From assembly GCA_002335945.1 (NCBI GenBank), contig DDDD01000118.1:18648-31882 (forward strand): 13,235 nt of DNA, written 5' to 3'. This document shows positions 6,034-12,964 of the stretch, one piece after another. The notes under the pieces were generated by a model. It saw only the letters and a program-made list of their open reading frames with translations, ran no database searches and was not told where the DNA came from. The translations under genes were made by a program, and so were the position numbers. The stretch comes from Porticoccaceae bacterium UBA1989 (GTDB lineage: Bacteria > Pseudomonadota > Gammaproteobacteria > Pseudomonadales > Porticoccaceae). The first letter of the stretch is position 1. Every line of letters begins with the position of its first letter.

Positions 6034-7137
6034 TTACTCAGCATGGTCAGTCATTCCTGAACTCAGTAACGCGTCGACAAAGTCGCTTGCCACAAATGGC
6101 TGCAAATCGTCCACAGCCTCTCCCACACCTATATACCGAATCGGCACTGAAAACTTATCAGCCAGCGCAAAAATAACACCGCCCTTAGCAGTACCATCTA
6201 ATTTGGTCAGGGCAATACCAGTAACTCCAACCACCTGATTAAACTCCGCCATCTGCGCCACGGCATTCTGGCCAGTACCCGCATCCAACACCAGCAGCAC
6301 CTCATGGGGAGCGCTTTCATCGAGCTTGCCAGCCACACGTTTTACTTTTTTAAGCTCTTCCATCAGGTTGCTTTTGTTATGCAGTCGCCCGGCGGTGTCG
6401 GCAATAATCACATCAACGCCTCTGGATTTAGCCGCCTGAATACCATCAAAGATAACCGAGGCACTGTCAGCACCGGTGTGCTGAGCAATCACCGGCACCT
6501 GATTGCGCTCACCCCAAACTTGCAACTGTTCAACCGCGGCGGCTCTAAAGGTATCACCGGCAGCTAGCATCACAGATTTACCCTGCTGTTGCAGGCGACT
6601 GGCTAGCTTACCAATGGTGGTCGTTTTTCCCACGCCATTTACCCCAATCACTAAAATCACATAGGGCGCTGTCACAGTTTCCAGCGACATGGGCTGTTCA
6701 CAGGGTTGCAGCCTGGCGAGCAATATCTCATGGAGGGCCGATTGCAATGCGGTGCTGTCTTTAAGTTCTTTGCGGTTTAGACGCTCGGTGAGCTGGGCCA
6801 GTATCTTGCTGGTTGCCTCGATACCAACATCGGCCATGAGTAGCAGAGTCTCAAGTTCTTCTAACAGGCCTTCATCGATGGTCTTGCCACCCAGAAACAG
6901 ACTGCCAATTCCTTCGCCAGTGCGCGACAGGGCATTGCGCATGCGCTGAGTAAAGCTAGGTTTTTGTGATTCCTTGCCTGTTACTGCCGGTGCGGGGACA
7001 TCAGAAATAGGTGCATCGATAGACGGTGCGTCAAAGGCAGGTACATCAAGGGCAGGTTCGGGGCTGCGTCGAAACCTATCCAGAAAAGATTTTTTCTTGG
7101 CTTCGGCTTGTGGGCGATCAGTTGGCTGAGAATCCAT
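6034..7137 (-). CDS. ftsY: Signal recognition particle receptor FtsY
   Basis: FtsY is the membrane-associated SRP-receptor GTPase that docks ribosome-nascent-chain-SRP complexes at the Sec translocon. The 367 residues comprise a short acidic, Pro-rich A region (about 1-58, with Asp-Ala-Pro/Asp-Val-Pro repeats near 31-50), the N domain (about 62-150) and the G domain. G-domain motifs are complete: GVNGVGKT (165-172), DTFRAAAVEQL (195-205), DTAGR (247-251), TKLDG (311-315) and GVGE (337-340). The A region is much shorter than in E. coli, as in pseudomonads. The ATG at 7137 has only a weak SD-like GAG. It heads the ftsY-ftsE-ftsX operon and diverges from rsmD across 92 bases. Confidence 0.98.
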   Translation of the reverse strand: MDSQPTDRPQAEAKKKSFLDRFRRSPEPALDVPAFDAPSIDAPISDVPAPAVTGKESQKPSFTQRMRNALSRTGEGIGSLFLGGKTIDEGLLEELETLLLMADVGIEATSKILAQLTERLNRKELKDSTALQSALHEILLARLQPCEQPMSLETVTAPYVILVIGVNGVGKTTTIGKLASRLQQQGKSVMLAAGDTFRAAAVEQLQVWGERNQVPVIAQHTGADSASVIFDGIQAAKSRGVDVIIADTAGRLHNKSNLMEELKKVKRVAGKLDESAPHEVLLVLDAGTGQNAVAQMAEFNQVVGVTGIALTKLDGTAKGGVIFALADKFSVPIRYIGVGEAVDDLQPFVASDFVDALLSSGMTDHAE

Positions 7138-7168
7138 TGAGGCTCATAGTCTACGGTTTTTAAAATCT

Positions 7169-7200
7169 AGTGTATCCTACCATTTACACTGAAAAAAGTG
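7169..7200. promoter_or_regulatory. Operator-like inverted repeat in the ftsY/rsmD divergent region
   Basis: AGTGTA (7169-7174) and TACACT (7185-7190) form an inverted repeat with a 10-base centre. CACT (7187-7190) can also pair with AGTG (7197-7200). The 92-base region must hold promoters for both ftsY and rsmD, but I see no well-spaced -35/-10 pair on either strand. The repeat is a plausible protein-binding site, not proven. Confidence 0.3.
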
Positions 7201-7229
7201 CTTAAAAGTCACCCTCGAGGAGCATCTAT

Positions 7230-7826
7230 TTGCCCAAGAAAAAAACACCTAGCCAGCCAGCCCACCGGCTGAGAATTATTGCTGGCAAGTGGCGCAGTCG
7301 TGTTATCGTCTTTCAGCCCGCTGAAGGCTTACGTCCCACCGGAGATCGTATTCGCGAGACAGCATTTAACTGGCTTACGGCACAGATTGATGGCGCTCGC
7401 TGCATTGACGTCTTTGCAGGATCCGGCGCCCTCGCCTTTGAGGCTCTCTCTCGGGGAGCGGCCCAGTGCACTGCACTAGAACAGCAGGGTGGCGCCATTA
7501 GGCAACTACGGGAAACTGCTGCCAGCCTCCAAGCTGAAAACCTCGACATCATTCAGGCTGATAGTCTTAATTACTTGCAGCAGAGCCCTCCTTCAGAGCC
7601 CTATAACCTGGCCTTTGTCGACCCGCCTTTTGCTGCCGGAATGCTAAACAAAGCCTGTGCATTGTTGAACAACAGTGGCTGGCTGGCCCCTGATGCCTTG
7701 ATCTATTGCGAAATGGCATCCGCGGACAACAGCTTTATCCCTCCTGACAACTGGCAGATGCTCCGAGATAAGGTTAGCGGTGAGGTTCGCTACTGTCTCT
7801 ATTCTCGCATTGAGCCCAAGGCATAA
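7230..7826 (+). CDS. rsmD: 16S rRNA (guanine966-N2)-methyltransferase
   Basis: RsmD methylates N2 of G966 in 16S rRNA in assembled 30S particles, using S-adenosylmethionine. The 198 residues carry the family N-terminus RIIAGKWRSRVI (15-26), GLRPTGDRIRETAFNWL (33-49), the SAM motif DVFAGSGALAFEALSRGA (60-77) and the catalytic DPPF (131-134). A positively charged start (PKKKTPSQPAHR) precedes the fold. The start codon is TTG, supported by GAGGAG at 7217-7222 seven bases upstream and by the family N-terminus; no ATG fits. It diverges from ftsY, a known neighbourhood, and is followed 45 bases later by coaD, probably in the same transcript. Confidence 0.96.
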   Translation: MPKKKTPSQPAHRLRIIAGKWRSRVIVFQPAEGLRPTGDRIRETAFNWLTAQIDGARCIDVFAGSGALAFEALSRGAAQCTALEQQGGAIRQLRETAASLQAENLDIIQADSLNYLQQSPPSEPYNLAFVDPPFAAGMLNKACALLNNSGWLAPDALIYCEMASADNSFIPPDNWQMLRDKVSGEVRYCLYSRIEPKA

Positions 7827-7871
7827 TTTAAGTACTATGCGCCCAACTTCACCTGCCTACGGACCCTGAGA

Positions 7872-8354
7872 ATGAAGACTATTGTCTACCCCGGCACCTT
7901 TGATCCTATTACTAACGGTCATATCGACCTCGTCGAGCGCGCCTCTAAGCTGTTCGGGAAAATCATTATCGGCATCGCCAGTAGCCCACGTAAAGGCCCA
8001 CTGTTTACGGTTGATGAACGTATCCAGCTAGCCACAGACGCATTGGCCCATGTGCCTAATATTGAAATTATTGGCTTTGATTACCTGCTAGTTAACTTTG
8101 TTAAAGACTGTAAGGGCGATGCCATTATGCGTGGCCTGCGTGCAGTATCTGACTTTGAGTATGAATTTCAGCTGGCCAACATGAACCGCGCACTGGCCCC
8201 GGATGTTGAGAGTATTTTCCTCACGCCAGCCGAGCGATTCTCTTATATCTCATCTTCACTGGTCAGGGAGATATCTTACCTGAATGGCGATGTGTCTAAC
8301 TTTGTCCCCGCGAACGTGGTCGCAGCCTTGACCGAGAAATTTAAGAAAGATTAA
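7872..8354 (+). CDS. coaD: Phosphopantetheine adenylyltransferase
   Basis: CoaD catalyses the fourth step of coenzyme A synthesis, joining 4'-phosphopantetheine and ATP to dephospho-CoA and pyrophosphate. The 160 residues are typical for the hexameric bacterial enzyme. Motifs seen are YPGTFDPITNGHIDL (6-20) with the nucleotidyltransferase TxGH signature at 14-17, the RGLRAVSDFEYEFQLANMNR block (about 88-107), and the C-terminal YISSSLVREI segment. The SD is weak: a GAG three to four bases before the ATG. In pseudomonads coaD is followed by a small ferredoxin gene and then mutM in the same region; here no ferredoxin gene lies between coaD and mutM. Confidence 0.98.
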   Translation: MKTIVYPGTFDPITNGHIDLVERASKLFGKIIIGIASSPRKGPLFTVDERIQLATDALAHVPNIEIIGFDYLLVNFVKDCKGDAIMRGLRAVSDFEYEFQLANMNRALAPDVESIFLTPAERFSYISSSLVREISYLNGDVSNFVPANVVAALTEKFKKD

Positions 8355-8364
8355 GGAGTGGTTA

Positions 8365-8408
8365 GAGCCCTTAACTTAGAGCCCTGAGCCCTTAACTTAG
8401 AGCCCTGA
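8365..8408. repeat. 21-bp tandem repeat, two copies, between coaD and mutM
   Basis: The 21-bp unit at 8365-8385 is repeated exactly at 8386-8406, with the next two bases also continuing the unit. GAGCCCT occurs four times, at 8365, 8379, 8386 and 8400. The repeat starts 10 bases after the coaD stop and is followed by a T-run (8410-8415) and AGGGT (8416-8420), which can pair with the GCCCT copies. It is probably a recent slippage duplication within a weak terminator region. Confidence 0.85.
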
Positions 8409-8428
8409 ATTTTTTAGGGTGCATAACC

Positions 8429-9235
8429 TTAACGCTGACAGCTCGGGCAAAAAACCGAGCTGCGCTGGCCCAGTTTAATCTCCTTTAATATGCCCTCACA
8501 TTGATTGCACAGCAAACCCCCTCTGCCGTAAACATCTAATCTTTGCTGAAAGTATCCCGGCTCACCATTGCCATTCACAAAATCCCGCAGTGTCGTCCCG
8601 CCCTGCTCTATCGCAGCTGCTAGTACCTCTTTAATATGCCCAGTAAGCACCTGATAGCGCTTGCTAGACACCTGTCCTGCCGCTCGATCTGGCCGAATGC
8701 CACTGCGAAACAAGGCTTCTGACGCATAAATATTGCCCACGCCCACCACCACATGGTTATCCATAATAAAGGGCTTAATGGCTATTTTACGGTTCCGTGA
8801 TAGACCAAAAAGACGCTCGACACCAAAGTCCTCCGACAGTGGTTCCGGCCCCAATCGGGCAAGCTGACTGTGATCGCCCCCAGACCAAAGCCAGCAGCCG
8901 AAGCGCCGCGGGTCGTGATATCTCAATGTGGAGCCATTACTCAGCTGCATTTCAATATGATCATGTTTACGCCATTCCAGCGCCCGATCAGTCAACCGCA
9001 AACTGCCACTCATGCCAAGGTGTACTAACATCGAACCATGCTCAAGCTGAATAATCAGGTATTTGGCGCGCCGGGTCACCGCAACTACCATCTGACCCTG
9101 AACAATGTCTGCCATATCGGGGGTCACAGGCCAACGTAAAGAGCCCTGACGCACAGTCACCCGATCAATAATTTGGTTCGCGATCCAGGGCTCAATGCCT
9201 CGCAAGGTGGTCTCTACTTCAGGTAATTCGGGCAT
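8429..9235 (-). CDS. mutM: Formamidopyrimidine-DNA glycosylase (Fpg)
   Basis: MutM removes 8-oxoguanine and ring-opened purines from DNA and cuts the abasic site by beta/delta elimination. The 268 residues are full length. The N-terminus PELPEVETT supplies the catalytic Pro2 nucleophile and Glu3. Lys58 (RRAKYL) and the HLGMSGSLR loop (72-80) are conserved. The intercalation segment HDPRRFG (107-113) is present. The C-terminal zinc finger is intact, with Cys243, Cys246, Cys263 and Cys266. The SD before the ATG is weak. The gene is convergent with coaD and divergent from exbD. An 8-bp inverted repeat (8439-8446/8455-8462) lies in the codons of the zinc finger but has no T-run. Confidence 0.98.
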   Translation of the reverse strand: MPELPEVETTLRGIEPWIANQIIDRVTVRQGSLRWPVTPDMADIVQGQMVVAVTRRAKYLIIQLEHGSMLVHLGMSGSLRLTDRALEWRKHDHIEMQLSNGSTLRYHDPRRFGCWLWSGGDHSQLARLGPEPLSEDFGVERLFGLSRNRKIAIKPFIMDNHVVVGVGNIYASEALFRSGIRPDRAAGQVSSKRYQVLTGHIKEVLAAAIEQGGTTLRDFVNGNGEPGYFQQRLDVYGRGGLLCNQCEGILKEIKLGQRSSVFCPSCQR

Positions 9236-9281
9236 AAAGGCTCAATTGTTGCGGTTTTGTTTGTTCAATAGCCGCCATTTC

Positions 9282-9297
9282 TGGCACACTGTTTGCA
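9282..9297 (+). promoter_or_regulatory. Sigma-54-type -24/-12 promoter candidate upstream of exbD
   Basis: TGGCAC (9282-9287), five bases, then TTGCA (9293-9297) matches the sigma-54 consensus TGGCAC-N5-TTGCW exactly, with the required ten bases between GG and GC. A start near 9308 would give exbD a leader of about 113 bases. With 11 fixed bases, about 0.006 such matches are expected by chance in both strands of this window, assuming even base composition. No activator-binding sites were recognised. Confidence 0.5.
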
Positions 9298-9331
9298 GGG
9301 CTGGCAGGGTAATATATCGCACAGCGACACT

Positions 9332-9338
9332 AGGAGGT
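9332..9338 (+). other. Orphan perfect SD sequence without a gene
   Basis: AGGAGGT is a full anti-SD complement, but no ATG or GTG lies within the usual distance. The nearest start-like codon is TTG at 9354, followed at once by TAA. It lies in the exbD leader, 83 bases before the start codon. It may be chance, or a relic of a lost gene start. Confidence 0.3.
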
Positions 9339-9420
9339 AGGTCTACTAGTATTTTGTAAAAAAATCAGTAGAATGCCTGCTCCATTGATTGACTTGTTTT
9401 GAGTAAAGGTACGGCTGAAC

Positions 9421-9828
9421 ATGGCGCTAGGTAAAAGACGTAAAGAAGAAGATGAATCGGCAATTGATATGACACCCATGCTGGATGTTGTATTTATCAT
9501 GCTTATTTTCTTTATTGTAACTGCTTCATTCGTTAACGAGTCAGGCATCAGCGTTAGTCGTCCACCGACGTCAGACCAGCCACCGCCAGATTCCGAGAAC
9601 ACTAACATTGTGTTCCGTATCTCGGAGAGTAATGAATTAACGCTTGAGGGCAGACGCATCGATATTCGTGCCGTCCGCGCAAACGTTGAGAGAATGCATG
9701 CTGAGAAGCCAGAAGCTAAAGTTGTTATTAGCTCGCATCCAAAAGCCAAAACTGAGATGTTTGTGAAGATCTCTGACCAGGCTCGCGAAGCTGGTGTGTA
9801 CGATATTTCTCTCTCGACCGACGAGTAA
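9421..9828 (+). CDS. exbD: ExbD/TolR-family biopolymer transport protein
   Basis: This 135-residue protein has a short charged cytoplasmic N-terminus (GKRRKEEDE), one transmembrane helix (about 20-42) and a periplasmic domain. The helix begins with the hallmark IDMTPMLDVVFIML; Asp22 corresponds to the protonatable Asp25 of E. coli ExbD. ExbD works with the ExbB channel to use proton motive force for TonB, or in the TolQR version for outer-membrane constriction. The FFIVTASFVNESGI segment resembles ExbD proteins from multi-gene exbB-exbB-exbD-tonB clusters, but neither exbB nor tonB is adjacent here. It converges on a TonB-dependent receptor gene, which is suggestive of shared use. The SD is weak (AAAGG, about 11 bases upstream), and a sigma-54-type site lies 124 bases before the start. 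Confidence 0.94.
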   Translation: MALGKRRKEEDESAIDMTPMLDVVFIMLIFFIVTASFVNESGISVSRPPTSDQPPPDSENTNIVFRISESNELTLEGRRIDIRAVRANVERMHAEKPEAKVVISSHPKAKTEMFVKISDQAREAGVYDISLSTDE

Positions 9829-9837
9829 TAGCCATTC

Positions 9838-9867
9838 GGGCATCAAGTCACTGCTAGTTTGATGCCC
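9838..9867. repeat. 9-bp inverted repeat between exbD and the receptor gene
   Basis: GGGCATCAA (9838-9846) and TTGATGCCC (9859-9867) pair perfectly around a 12-base loop, just after the exbD stop. It is well placed to end transcription from both convergent genes, but neither strand has a T-run after it, so it is not a standard intrinsic terminator. Confidence 0.5.
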
Positions 9868-9901
9868 AAAATCCTAATTGTATTCCCCTCATTCCAATCG
9901 C

Positions 9902-12900
9902 TTAAAGCCGATGGCTCAGTCGTGCATAGAGAAATCTTCCGCTTAAATCCTGACCTCTCACATCAAAATTATCATTCAATGCAGACCCTAAAAACGGTGG
10001 CTGTTCGTCGAGTAAATTTTCAATTCCCAGAGTCATTAGCGACTCTCCAGAATTAAAATGATAACTCAGCTGCACATCTTCTCGGGACCAGGCGCCAGCT
10101 TCTCGGGAACGGTTCTGTGAAACAATTTGTTCAGTCACACTGGATACATGAGAAGACGACAAGCCAAATTCCCAGCGTCCAAACTGCCAAAACAAGTTAA
10201 GATTTGATTTCCACTGAGGAATGGAACCACTACCCTCGAAGGCTGCATCTCTAAAGGTGCCCGCCAGATCTACCTCGGCACTGTCGACCTCAAGTTGGAA
10301 TCGGTAGGAATCGATATAGGCCCCGCCTAAATTCACCCCAAGGGTTCCCCACTTTGCAATAAACAGACGCCATGAAATATCCACATCAAGGCCACGAATT
10401 TTACGGGAGCCAAGATTTTCATTACTGGCTACTACAGCGATTAACTCACCGTCGGCTCCGCGCATTACCCGGTTCGAAAAAAATTCAAATTCTGCATTTT
10501 GCTCCAGAAAAAATTGGCCACTAGCGCCAATGACATCATCCACTTGGATGCTGTAAAAATCTAATCCCAAGGTGAAATCTTCCAGACCAGCGGGGGTGAA
10601 CATAAAACCTATAGAAACGTTTTTTGATTTTTCGGGGCGCAGGTTTTTGTTACCGCCGGTCATGCGAATAAACTGATTGCGCAGTGGATCGGTAACTGCC
10701 TGACAACCCGGTAAATCATCGATGCTGGTCGCCGCCGAGCAGGGATCAATGTAAAACCCCTGGGCCTGACTGTCGGCCTGATGTAACTCAGTCAGGGATG
10801 GCGAACGAAAACCGGTTGACAGACTGGCGCGGAACATAAGGTCTTGCACTGGGCGATAACGCAGGGCCAATTTAGGATTGGCTCGCACACCAAAACTATT
10901 TGAGTGGGTCATGCGAAAAGATAGATTGGCCTCGAGACGGTACATACCCGGCGCCCCTTTAGCCAAAGGTAACAGCGACTCGAGATACAGATCAGTACTG
11001 TCGCGACGGCCACGGCTACTGGCAAAGTCACCGCCGATCAACTGATTGTTGGCCAGTCTTAGATCAGTCATCGTATGTAATGTCTCATGCCGAAATTCTA
11101 AACCGGAGGCAAATTCAACCTCGCCCGCCGGCAAAATATCCACTAGCTGAGAGAAATCCAGATTGACCGATATCAGCTCAGACTCGCCGCGATTGCTTGC
11201 ACCCGCTTTAATAAAATCTAGCTGGTCTTCGCCCATAGATGCCGCCGGAGCAAAAAAGTTGAGTGGAACGCAGTCATCAATGCAGCTAGCCTCTGGGCCT
11301 AAACCCCGCGCAATATTCTGTAGATCTGCCAGATTCTGCCAATGTTCTTGAGCATCAGTGCGACTCCAATTAACACTCAGCTGCCATTCCCCATCACGAA
11401 GGTTACCCATCAGTCGTCCATTGGCGCGCACAGTTTGTGCATCATTGGCCTGTAAGCGCGGACCAAGACCCAGTAAGCGAATGCGCACATCCGCGATATC
11501 TTGCCCAAAGGGGTTGAAGGGATTATTGGCGGAAAGATTAATCGGGCTATCGTTAAAAGCGGTAAAAACCGAGGCCGGCGCAAAGGTAATCAAGGTGCTG
11601 CTATCAACATAGGTAAGATCAAACGCGCCATCTAGTGCCCCCAGGTTTTTAAGCTCACCGGCGATATAAATGGAATTTCGCTCAGCAGGAATCAGCGATG
11701 AACTGAACTGCTGGGCATCAAATAAATCCTCATTGCTCGCCTCACGAAAATCTGCCGGGGAAGTTCCCGCTAGGTTATCTGTGGCCAGTACCAAAACATT
11801 ACCATTAACGTTAATGCGGGCATTGGGCGTAGCACTGGAGCGCCTATCAATGCCATCTCGAGAACGGCCGTCGGCCGATGCCGAGAGTTCTCGATCGCGA
11901 CTTAAAACCCCGCCCTGCTTATAATGAGAGGCGGCGACCATTAACCCAAGCTGATCAAAATTAAAACCACCCACAAAATCATAGCGACGAGTTTTATTAT
12001 CACCTTCGCTGGCAACACCATAAAACCCATTGATTAGCGCGCCGTCAAAACGTTTTTTCATAATCACATTAACGACACCGGCGATGGCATCTGAACCGTA
12101 CAGAGAAGAGCCACTGTCTTTAAGAATTTCTATCCGGTTAACCGCCGCCAATGGAATTGTATTTAGATCTACAGAACTTCCATTAATGGCATTGTTTGCA
12201 GTGCGCTGGCCATTAATTAATACCAGCGTATTGCTGGCGGGCAATCCACGCAGGGTGACACTCGCGGTGCCATTACCTCCATTACTCAGTGCGGTACTGG
12301 CAGAATTACCGGAGACTTCTGGCAACCGTCGCATCAGTTCCGACATGGTTTGGGCGCCAGTCAATCGAATTTCAGCGGCGGTGATAATCTCAACCGGGGT
12401 AAAAGCATTGGCATCCAGCTGTTTAAACCGCGAACCGGTCACTGGCCTACCGCGAATAAAGAGCTCTTCGATCATCGGGTACTGCTTGGCTGATAATCCA
12501 AGCTGATTGGGCATGGCACTGCAGTCTCTGGCAGCATGACAGCGAGGCAGTACTACCAAAGTATCTGGCCCCACTACGCGGTACTCCAGATCCCTTTCGG
12601 CAATTAATTGCTGTAGCGCTTGAAGCACAGTGAAGTCCCCCTGGACCTGAGGACTATTCAGATCATCGGCGATGGTAGTGGGAAAAACAACTGAGGCCTG
12701 GGTCTGCTGACCCAGTTTAATGAAAGCCTGATGCAAGCTACCCGCGGGTAAATCTATGGGGTAGACGTCGGTGACTATGGCGCGGGCTTGAGCAAACCAT
12801 ACAGAAAGCACACATAAAAATACGATATCTAGTCGTCGCCAGAATGGACGACTAGTCTTGGGGGTTTTCGCCGGACAGATTCCTGAGTCCTTTGTCGCAT

Positions 12901-12916
12901 CCTTTCCTAAAGCCAT
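9902..12916 (-). CDS. TonB-dependent outer-membrane receptor with STN signalling domain
   Basis: This is a 1004-residue receptor. Residues 1-46 hold an unusually long polar n-region, a hydrophobic core (about 31-41) and a likely signal-peptidase site after AQARA. An STN domain spans about 52-124 (YPIDLPAGSLHQAF to LVVLP), a TonB-box-like EELFIRG lies at 150-156, and the plug covers about 165-290 with TLRGLPASNTLVLINGQR and DSGSSLYGSDAIAGVVNVIMK-like sequence. The rest is a 22-strand barrel ending in FLYARLSHRL. The STN domain marks it as a transducer that signals to a FecR protein. Cys pairs occur at 126/132 and in loops (CIDDC, and CSAATSIDDLPGC). The substrate is unknown; iron chelates or other large nutrients are possible. 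It ends with Leu rather than the usual Phe. FecR lies just upstream. Confidence 0.94.
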   Translation of the reverse strand: MALGKDATKDSGICPAKTPKTSRPFWRRLDIVFLCVLSVWFAQARAIVTDVYPIDLPAGSLHQAFIKLGQQTQASVVFPTTIADDLNSPQVQGDFTVLQALQQLIAERDLEYRVVGPDTLVVLPRCHAARDCSAMPNQLGLSAKQYPMIEELFIRGRPVTGSRFKQLDANAFTPVEIITAAEIRLTGAQTMSELMRRLPEVSGNSASTALSNGGNGTASVTLRGLPASNTLVLINGQRTANNAINGSSVDLNTIPLAAVNRIEILKDSGSSLYGSDAIAGVVNVIMKKRFDGALINGFYGVASEGDNKTRRYDFVGGFNFDQLGLMVAASHYKQGGVLSRDRELSASADGRSRDGIDRRSSATPNARINVNGNVLVLATDNLAGTSPADFREASNEDLFDAQQFSSSLIPAERNSIYIAGELKNLGALDGAFDLTYVDSSTLITFAPASVFTAFNDSPINLSANNPFNPFGQDIADVRIRLLGLGPRLQANDAQTVRANGRLMGNLRDGEWQLSVNWSRTDAQEHWQNLADLQNIARGLGPEASCIDDCVPLNFFAPAASMGEDQLDFIKAGASNRGESELISVNLDFSQLVDILPAGEVEFASGLEFRHETLHTMTDLRLANNQLIGGDFASSRGRRDSTDLYLESLLPLAKGAPGMYRLEANLSFRMTHSNSFGVRANPKLALRYRPVQDLMFRASLSTGFRSPSLTELHQADSQAQGFYIDPCSAATSIDDLPGCQAVTDPLRNQFIRMTGGNKNLRPEKSKNVSIGFMFTPAGLEDFTLGLDFYSIQVDDVIGASGQFFLEQNAEFEFFSNRVMRGADGELIAVVASNENLGSRKIRGLDVDISWRLFIAKWGTLGVNLGGAYIDSYRFQLEVDSAEVDLAGTFRDAAFEGSGSIPQWKSNLNLFWQFGRWEFGLSSSHVSSVTEQIVSQNRSREAGAWSREDVQLSYHFNSGESLMTLGIENLLDEQPPFLGSALNDNFDVRGQDLSGRFLYARLSHRL
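12829..12855 (-). repeat. Hairpin-forming inverted repeat inside the receptor signal-peptide region
   Basis: CTAGTCGTC (12829-12837) and GACGACTAG (12847-12855) pair perfectly over nine bases with a nine-base loop. In the transcript it covers codons 21-30 of the receptor, directly before the hydrophobic core of the signal peptide. No T-run follows. It is the second 9-bp hairpin within about 130 bases at the start of this gene. Confidence 0.5.
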
Positions 12917-12923
12917 AGACGCT

Positions 12924-12957
12924 TGGCTCTACGCCGCTCATCAATAGTGTAGAGCCA
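12924..12957 (-). promoter_or_regulatory. Hairpin over the receptor ribosome-binding region
   Basis: On the minus strand TGGCTCTAC (12957-12949) pairs perfectly with GTAGAGCCA (12932-12924) across a 16-base loop. The 3' arm contains the only SD-like bases (AGAG) before the receptor ATG and ends seven bases upstream of it. No T-run follows, so sequestration of initiation is more likely than termination. Confidence 0.5.
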
Positions 12958-12958
12958 T
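12941..12958 (-). CDS. Five-codon minicistron (leader peptide candidate)
   Basis: ATG GCT CTA CAC TAT TGA encodes Met-Ala-Leu-His-Tyr. Its ATG lies six bases after the FecR stop, and AAGG overlapping that stop is a plausible SD at short spacing. It is in frame with the receptor ATG 42 bases downstream, but TGA, TGA and TAG stops intervene. Its first four codons form the 5' arm of the hairpin that covers the receptor start region, so translating it would open that hairpin. Translation is not demonstrated. Confidence 0.3.
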   Translation of the reverse strand: MALHY

Positions 12959-12964
12959 TAAACC

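Noticed and set aside
8439..8462. 8-bp inverted repeat CAGCTCGG/CCGAGCTG at the 3' end of mutM as a terminator
   Set aside because: It lies in the codons of the MutM zinc finger and has no T-run after it on either strand; the sequence is explained by the Ser-Ser-Val-Phe-Cys-Pro-Ser-Cys codons.
9354..9359. TTG-TAA start-stop after the orphan SD as a minimal ORF
   Set aside because: The spacing from the SD is about 15 bases, too long for efficient initiation, and no peptide is encoded.
12030..12506. 158-codon open frame on the + strand opposite the receptor gene
   Set aside because: It is antisense to the conserved plug domain, shows no recognisable domain and no supporting SD; it is a shadow of the real gene.
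12820..12850. Twin-arginine (Tat) signal in the receptor N-terminus (Phe-Trp-Arg-Arg-Leu-Asp)
   Set aside because: The residues after Arg-Arg do not fit the Tat consensus, and TonB-dependent receptors use Sec.
9421..12916. Shared Met-Ala-Leu-Gly-Lys start of exbD and the receptor gene
   Set aside because: Only five residues match, codons differ, and the proteins are otherwise unrelated; most likely chance.
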